Shown one piece after another: positions 5,782-9,374 of a stretch of DNA of 9,374 bases (positions within the stretch are counted from its first letter, which is position 1; each line of letters starts with the position of its first letter). The notes under the pieces are model-generated. The model had not been told where the DNA came from. It was given only the letters and a program-made list of their open reading frames with translations, and did not search any database. The stretch spans positions 1-9,374 of the forward strand of contig CAZNNH010000217.1 in assembly GCA_964574335.1 (NCBI GenBank), read 5' to 3'. This DNA is from CAZNNH01 sp964574335. Its GTDB lineage: Bacteria; Acidobacteriota; Vicinamibacteria; Fen-336. Made by a program: the position numbers and the translations under genes.

Positions 5782-7847
5782 TGTCGGAGCGCCCCGCCGA
5801 GACCACCTTCGCGTTGCCCGTGGCCGGCGACCTCGACCTCCGCTACTACGCGGGCCTCTTGTGGCGCAACCGGCTGCTGGTCGCCACCGCTGCCGGGGTG
5901 GGGCTGGCGCTCGGGGTGCTGGTGGCCTTCCTCCAGGTGCCCGAGTACCAGGCCACGGCGATGCTCCAGATCGACCCGCCGACTCCCCTGTTCATGGGTG
6001 TCGATACCGCCCTCTCCGGCAGCTACTACTGGGCCAACATGGACTTCTACAACACCCAGCACAAGATCATGCGCTCCAGCCGGGTCGGCGACGAGGTGGC
6101 GCGCCGGCTCAAGCTGGGCGAGTCGGCCGGTGGCCAGGTGATGGCGCGGGTGTCGGTGAGGCCGATCGAGGAGAGCCGCCTGGTGCTGCTGCAGGTGACC
6201 CACACCGACCCCAAGGAGGCCGCGCTGTGGGCCAACACCGTGGCCCAGGTCTACATCGAGCAGAGCCTCGAGACGCGCATCGAGCAGGCGCAGCGCAACT
6301 ACCAGTGGCTGCAGGAGCGGCTGGCCAAGACCCAGCAGGGGATGCGCGACGCCCAGGAGAAGCTGCTCAGGAGCTACCAGAGCCAGGACCTGTTCGTGCC
6401 CGAGGGGAGCCAGTCGGCGGTCTCTGAGTCGATCAGCCGGCTGACCACCGACTACATCGAGGCCCAGGCGCGACGCATCGCGCTCGAGGCGGCCTTCAAG
6501 CAGGTGGCCGAGCGGGAGAGCCGCGGCCAGGAACTGGCGGCCGTGCCGCAGGTGGCGACCGACCCGACGTTCACCGCGCTCGGCGCCCAGCTCGCCGCCC
6601 TCGACCTGGAGCGGACCCGGCTGCGCGAGAAGTACAAGCCGGCCCATCCCGAGGTGCAGGGGATCCAGGTCCAGATGGACCAGGTCCGAACCGCACAGCA
6701 GGCGCGGGCGCAGCAGATCGTGGAGGGCCTGCGCGCCGAGTACCGCCAGCTCCAGAAGCGGGAGGCCGAGCTGCAGGCGGCCATCGACGACCAGAAGGCC
6801 CAGGCCGCCGCCCAGAGCCGCAAGGTTTCGGAGCTGGAGGCGCTCAAGAAGGAGGCCGACTCGGCGCGCGGGCTCTACGACGTGCTGCTGCAGAAGCTCA
6901 ACGAGACCGACATCGCCGCCTCGGTCCGCAGCAACTTCGCCACCCTGGTGGAGCAGGCCGTCCCGCCGTCCTCGCCGGTGCGCCCCAGCAAGCAGCGGAT
7001 CGCCGGCATCGGCCTGATGCTGGGCCTGCTGCTCGGCGTCGGCCTGGTGGTGGGCCGCGACCTGCTCGAGAACACCATCAAGGGACCGGACGAGGTCGAG
7101 CGCTTCCTCCATCTCGACCTGCTGGCCGCGGTGCCGCGCTACGACGAGGCCTCGCTTCATTTCGTGACCGAGGCCTACCAGAACCTGCGCACGTCCCTGA
7201 TCTTCGGCCGGCGCGACGATCGCGGCCAGGTGGTCCTGATCAGCAGCACCGCGCCGCAGGAAGGCAAGACCACCACCCTGGTCAACCTCGGCAAGCTGCT
7301 GGCCTCCTCCGGTGAGCGGACCGTGGTCCTGGACTTCGACCTGCGACGGGCCCAGCTCCATCGGCGCCTCGAGGTCCAGCGCGAGCCCGGGATTACCGAC
7401 TACTTCATCCACCGGCGTGACGTGGGCGAGCTGGTCCAGAGCACCCACGTGCCCAACCTGTCGGTGCTGACGGCGGGGCCGCTGCCGCCCAACCCGCCGG
7501 CGATCCTGGCCCGCCGCGACGTCGGCTCGCTGCTCGACGGCCTGCGCGAGCGCTTCGACTGGATCCTGATGGACTCGCCGCCGCTGGCGTCGGTCACCGA
7601 CGGCCTGCTGCTGGCCCGCCAGGCTGACCTGGTGGTGTTCGTGGTGCAGCACAACCAGGTCGACAAGAAGCTGATCCGGCGCCATGCCCTGGCGCTGGCC
7701 CGGGTCAACGCCAACCTGCTGGGCGTGGTCCTGAACGCCGTCGACGTCAAGGCGCAGGGCTACTACTACTACTACCACTACGACCAGAGCCACTCCGAGG
7801 GCACGCCCCACCTCGGGCACAAGGCCTTCGGAAGCCGCAAGGCGTGA
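5781..7847 (+). CDS. Chain-length determinant / BY-type tyrosine autokinase (Wzc-like)
   Basis: 688-residue inner-membrane co-polymerase that sets polysaccharide chain length and cycles by tyrosine autophosphorylation. Order: Wzz-type N-terminal domain (about 18-110) with the first membrane helix at 32-53; a long periplasmic Gln/Glu/Arg-rich coiled-coil region (about 165-380); the Pro-rich motif PPSSPVRPSK (395-404) before the second helix (407-425); then the cytoplasmic kinase domain. Walker A is STAPQEGKTTT (K496, T497), where the usual PGEGK is PQEGK; Walker A' is LDFDLRRAQ (D518, D520); Walker B is ILMDSPP (D598). The C-terminal tyrosine cluster is YYYYYHY at 661-667. Kinase and co-polymerase are fused in one chain as in proteobacterial Wzc, rather than split as in Firmicutes. 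ATG 5781 overlaps the OPX stop by one base and has a good ribosome site. No cognate phosphatase gene is in the window. Confidence 0.95.
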   Translation: MSERPAETTFALPVAGDLDLRYYAGLLWRNRLLVATAAGVGLALGVLVAFLQVPEYQATAMLQIDPPTPLFMGVDTALSGSYYWANMDFYNTQHKIMRSSRVGDEVARRLKLGESAGGQVMARVSVRPIEESRLVLLQVTHTDPKEAALWANTVAQVYIEQSLETRIEQAQRNYQWLQERLAKTQQGMRDAQEKLLRSYQSQDLFVPEGSQSAVSESISRLTTDYIEAQARRIALEAAFKQVAERESRGQELAAVPQVATDPTFTALGAQLAALDLERTRLREKYKPAHPEVQGIQVQMDQVRTAQQARAQQIVEGLRAEYRQLQKREAELQAAIDDQKAQAAAQSRKVSELEALKKEADSARGLYDVLLQKLNETDIAASVRSNFATLVEQAVPPSSPVRPSKQRIAGIGLMLGLLLGVGLVVGRDLLENTIKGPDEVERFLHLDLLAAVPRYDEASLHFVTEAYQNLRTSLIFGRRDDRGQVVLISSTAPQEGKTTTLVNLGKLLASSGERTVVLDFDLRRAQLHRRLEVQREPGITDYFIHRRDVGELVQSTHVPNLSVLTAGPLPPNPPAILARRDVGSLLDGLRERFDWILMDSPPLASVTDGLLLARQADLVVFVVQHNQVDKKLIRRHALALARVNANLLGVVLNAVDVKAQGYYYYYHYDQSHSEGTPHLGHKAFGSRKA
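7761..7775 (+). repeat. (TAC)5 run coding five consecutive tyrosines
   Basis: Five perfect TAC codons (Y661-Y665) are followed by CAC and another TAC. This is the phosphorylatable tail of the BY-kinase, and the trinucleotide repeat keeps frame if it expands or contracts. Confidence 0.9.
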
Positions 7848-9223
7848 CGCTCCGCTCCGCCAGCCCCGTCCAATCCCGCCGGCGATCTCGTGTGGCCGTG
7901 CTCGGGCTGGTCCTCGGCCTGGCGGGCGTGCGCGCCGTGGCCCAGGAGACGACCTTCTTCCCGCCCACACAGCCGTCGACACAGTCCGAGGCGGACGCGA
8001 CGTCCGACCGCTTCGGCCTGCTGCACCTGGGGCCGTTCTGGGTGACGCCGTCGCTGCGGATCGGCCGCGTGATGCTCGACACCAACGTCTTCTACCAGGG
8101 CACCGACCGCACCACCGACGTCACCGGCAGCGTCGGCCCCGGCCTGGACATCGTGCTGCCCATCAAGCGGGCGGTGCAGATCTACGGCTCGGGCTACCTC
8201 GACTACATCCACTACGTGGAGACCAAGGAGCTGCGGCGCTGGACCGGGGGCGCCGCGGCCGGCGTGGACTACGACGGCCCGCGGCTGCGGGTCGGCGTCG
8301 AGCAGGCCTACCGGGAGCAGTTCGAGCGGCCCGACGCCGAGATCGACCGGCGGGTCTCGCGGGCGAGCTGGCAGACCAACGTCCAGCTCGAGCTGAAGGG
8401 CCTGGACCAGTACCGGTTCGGGATCCGCACCCAGCTCGGAGCGCATCGGGTCGAGTACGCCGAGGGCGAGCAGTACCGGGGCGCCGACCTCCGCAACAAC
8501 CTCAACCGCGACCTCTACTTCGCCCGGCTGGAGCTGCGTTACCGGCTGACCGGCAAGACCACGTTCGTCCTCGGCGGCGGGCACGAGATGAACCGCTTCT
8601 CGGTCGACGACACGCGCGACTCCGACACCAACCCCCTCTATGGGGGCTTCGAGATCGACTCGGAGACCCGGCTCAGCGGCCGAGCCGTGGGCGGCGTCCG
8701 GCTGTTCCGGCCGCTCGACCCGGTGGGCAGGTCACAGATCGCCGCCCCCTACGCCGATGTCCGCCTCGCCTATGTCGTCAGCCCGAAGACCCGGTTCGAG
8801 CTCAACCACCGCCGGGACCTGCAGTACTCGGCCTTTCAGGTGAGCGGCGACTCGCCGACGCGGCGGGACGCCTTCTACGAGCTGCGCCTGGTCAAGGGGT
8901 TGATCGGGCGGTTGGACCTGTGGATCTGGGGGCGCCTCACCGAGCTCAAGACCGACGGCGAGATCACCGTCGACAACCTCGATGGCTCGACGCAGACGGC
9001 GGTCCGCGACGACCGTTTCACCGAGGCGGGCGCCGACCTCGGCTACCGCTTCCGGGAGAACCTGAGGCTCGGCTTCTCGGCCGAGTACTCGGAGCGCCGG
9101 TCCAACTTCTCGGACCTCGGCTTCGACGGCCTGCTGCTCGGGGCCTCGGTCACGTACACGCCCCCCTCGTTCGGTGGCCGGAGGAGTGGGGCCAGCTCGG
9201 TCCCTCCCCCGCCCGCTCGCTGA
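7844..9223 (+). CDS. Outer-membrane beta-barrel, putative BBP2-type porin
   Basis: 459 residues from GTG 7844, which makes a GTGA overlap with the kinase stop and has GGAAG (7830-7834) nine bases upstream. The signal peptide is classical: basic n-region SRRRSR (11-16), hydrophobic core VAVLGLVLGLAGV, and likely cleavage AVA|Q after residue 33. The mature start LHLGPFWVTPSLRIGRVMLD, with DTNVFYQ and GSVGPGLDIVLPIKRAV, resembles the opening strands of BBP2_2-type beta-barrel proteins often found in exopolysaccharide loci. About 400 residues of alternating strands with short Asp/Gly/Asn turns follow, ending in GLLLGASVTY (to Y438). A 21-residue Pro/Ser/Arg tail comes after this last clear strand, which is unusual for a barrel. 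Role is inferred from position: outer-membrane passage or anchoring of the polymer. It shows no obvious sequence similarity to the first barrel apart from general barrel character. Confidence 0.82.
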   Translation: MTLRSASPVQSRRRSRVAVLGLVLGLAGVRAVAQETTFFPPTQPSTQSEADATSDRFGLLHLGPFWVTPSLRIGRVMLDTNVFYQGTDRTTDVTGSVGPGLDIVLPIKRAVQIYGSGYLDYIHYVETKELRRWTGGAAAGVDYDGPRLRVGVEQAYREQFERPDAEIDRRVSRASWQTNVQLELKGLDQYRFGIRTQLGAHRVEYAEGEQYRGADLRNNLNRDLYFARLELRYRLTGKTTFVLGGGHEMNRFSVDDTRDSDTNPLYGGFEIDSETRLSGRAVGGVRLFRPLDPVGRSQIAAPYADVRLAYVVSPKTRFELNHRRDLQYSAFQVSGDSPTRRDAFYELRLVKGLIGRLDLWIWGRLTELKTDGEITVDNLDGSTQTAVRDDRFTEAGADLGYRFRENLRLGFSAEYSERRSNFSDLGFDGLLLGASVTYTPPSFGGRRSGASSVPPPPAR

Positions 9224-9224
9224 C

Positions 9225-9270
9225 AAGGCCGGGCAGGCGCTCGCCGTTTCGGTGTGATGCCTCCGGCCTT
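9225..9270. terminator. Hairpin after the operon, candidate transcription terminator
   Basis: AAGGCCGG-gc-AGGC (9225-9238) pairs with GCCTCCGGCCTT (9259-9270): a 12-bp G+C-rich stem with a 2-base bulge and a 20-base loop that itself holds CCG-TTT-CGG. It begins two bases after the last stop codon. No T-run follows on either strand, so it may terminate without one, act with Rho, or protect the 3' end of the message. Confidence 0.5.
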
Positions 9271-9306
9271 CGAGATGCCGGCCGCCAGGGGGAGGCGTCC
9301 CGCGCT

Positions 9307-9374
9307 CTATGGGAGGGTGGGGCTGCCCGGCGGCTGGGGCAGGACGTCGGGAGGCAGCGACCCGGTGCCGAGGG
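9307..9374 (-). CDS. Possible 3' end of a convergent gene (very short)
   Basis: On the minus strand one frame enters from the window edge and ends at TAG (CTA at 9307-9309 on the + strand), coding LGTGSLPPDVLPQPPGSPTLP. Third positions are G or C in 19 of 21 codons, and the hairpin at 9225-9270 would sit between two convergent genes. A competing + strand frame from ATG 9257 stays open to the edge but uses several AGG arginine codons, which look rare here. With so little sequence this could be non-coding. Confidence 0.22.
   Translation of the reverse strand, partial: LGTGSLPPDVLPQPPGSPTLP

Noticed and set aside
7874..7910. Twin-arginine (Tat) signal on the second barrel
   Set aside because: SRRRSRV lacks the usual following hydrophobic pair of the Tat motif, and outer-membrane barrels go through Sec; the basic stretch is an ordinary n-region.
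5523..7982. Long minus-strand open frame of 819 codons opposite the OPX and kinase genes
   Set aside because: It is the mirror of strongly supported + strand genes with full family motifs. Long antisense frames are expected at high G+C, and its His/Gln/Leu-rich translation has no recognisable domain.
1..9374. CRISPR arrays, tRNA/rRNA genes, insertion sequences, phage or defence genes
   Set aside because: No spaced direct repeats, clover-leaf sequences, transposase motifs or terminal inverted repeats were seen; all coding content fits one polysaccharide locus.

Overview
The window is a high-G+C, tightly packed stretch in which every well-supported gene reads on the + strand. It is most of an extracellular or capsular polysaccharide locus of a Gram-negative (two-membrane) bacterium. 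Codon third positions are almost always G or C. The set of genes (polyisoprenyl-phosphate sugar transferase, GT4 glycosyltransferase, OPX/Wza-like exporter, BY-kinase, two outer-membrane beta-barrels) fits deep-branching groups such as Acidobacteriota or a deltaproteobacterium-like lineage. That taxonomic guess rests on gene style only and is weak.

Layout. Positions 1-708 are the 3' end of a membrane protein resembling an O-antigen ligase/polymerase, with a C-terminal TPR region; its start lies outside the window. A less G+C-rich spacer (709-915) follows and carries two sigma70-like promoter candidates. A six-gene operon then runs without any intergenic space: GT4 glycosyltransferase (916-2103), WecA/MraY-like phospho-sugar transferase (2100-3212), outer-membrane beta-barrel with an N-terminal AMIN-like domain (3209-4819), OPX polysaccharide export protein with two SLBB-type domains and a Pro/Thr linker (4816-5781), chain-length determinant fused to a tyrosine autokinase (5781-7847), and a second outer-membrane beta-barrel (7844-9223). 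Four of the five junctions are the same 4-base GTGA overlap and the fifth is TGATG, so translation is probably coupled along the whole operon. After the last stop there is a strong hairpin. The final bases may hold the 3' end of a convergent gene on the minus strand.

How the genes probably work together (inference from families). The phospho-sugar transferase loads the first sugar-1-phosphate onto undecaprenyl phosphate on the cytoplasmic face and the GT4 enzyme extends the unit. A flippase, not in this window, would move it across the membrane, and the polymerase-like protein at the left edge could join units. The Wzc-like kinase sets chain length and forms the periplasmic bridge to the OPX protein. 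The OPX protein has neither a lipobox cysteine nor an obvious C-terminal membrane helix, so it is unlikely to form a Wza-type pore through the outer membrane alone. The two co-translated beta-barrels are the natural candidates for the outer-membrane channel, as in the OPX-plus-porin (Wza/Wzp) systems described in Myxococcus. The most interesting points are this one-exporter/two-barrel arrangement, the AMIN-like domain on the first barrel, and two in-frame simple repeats: a recently duplicated Pro/Thr linker in the OPX protein and a (TAC)5 run coding the kinase's tyrosine tail.
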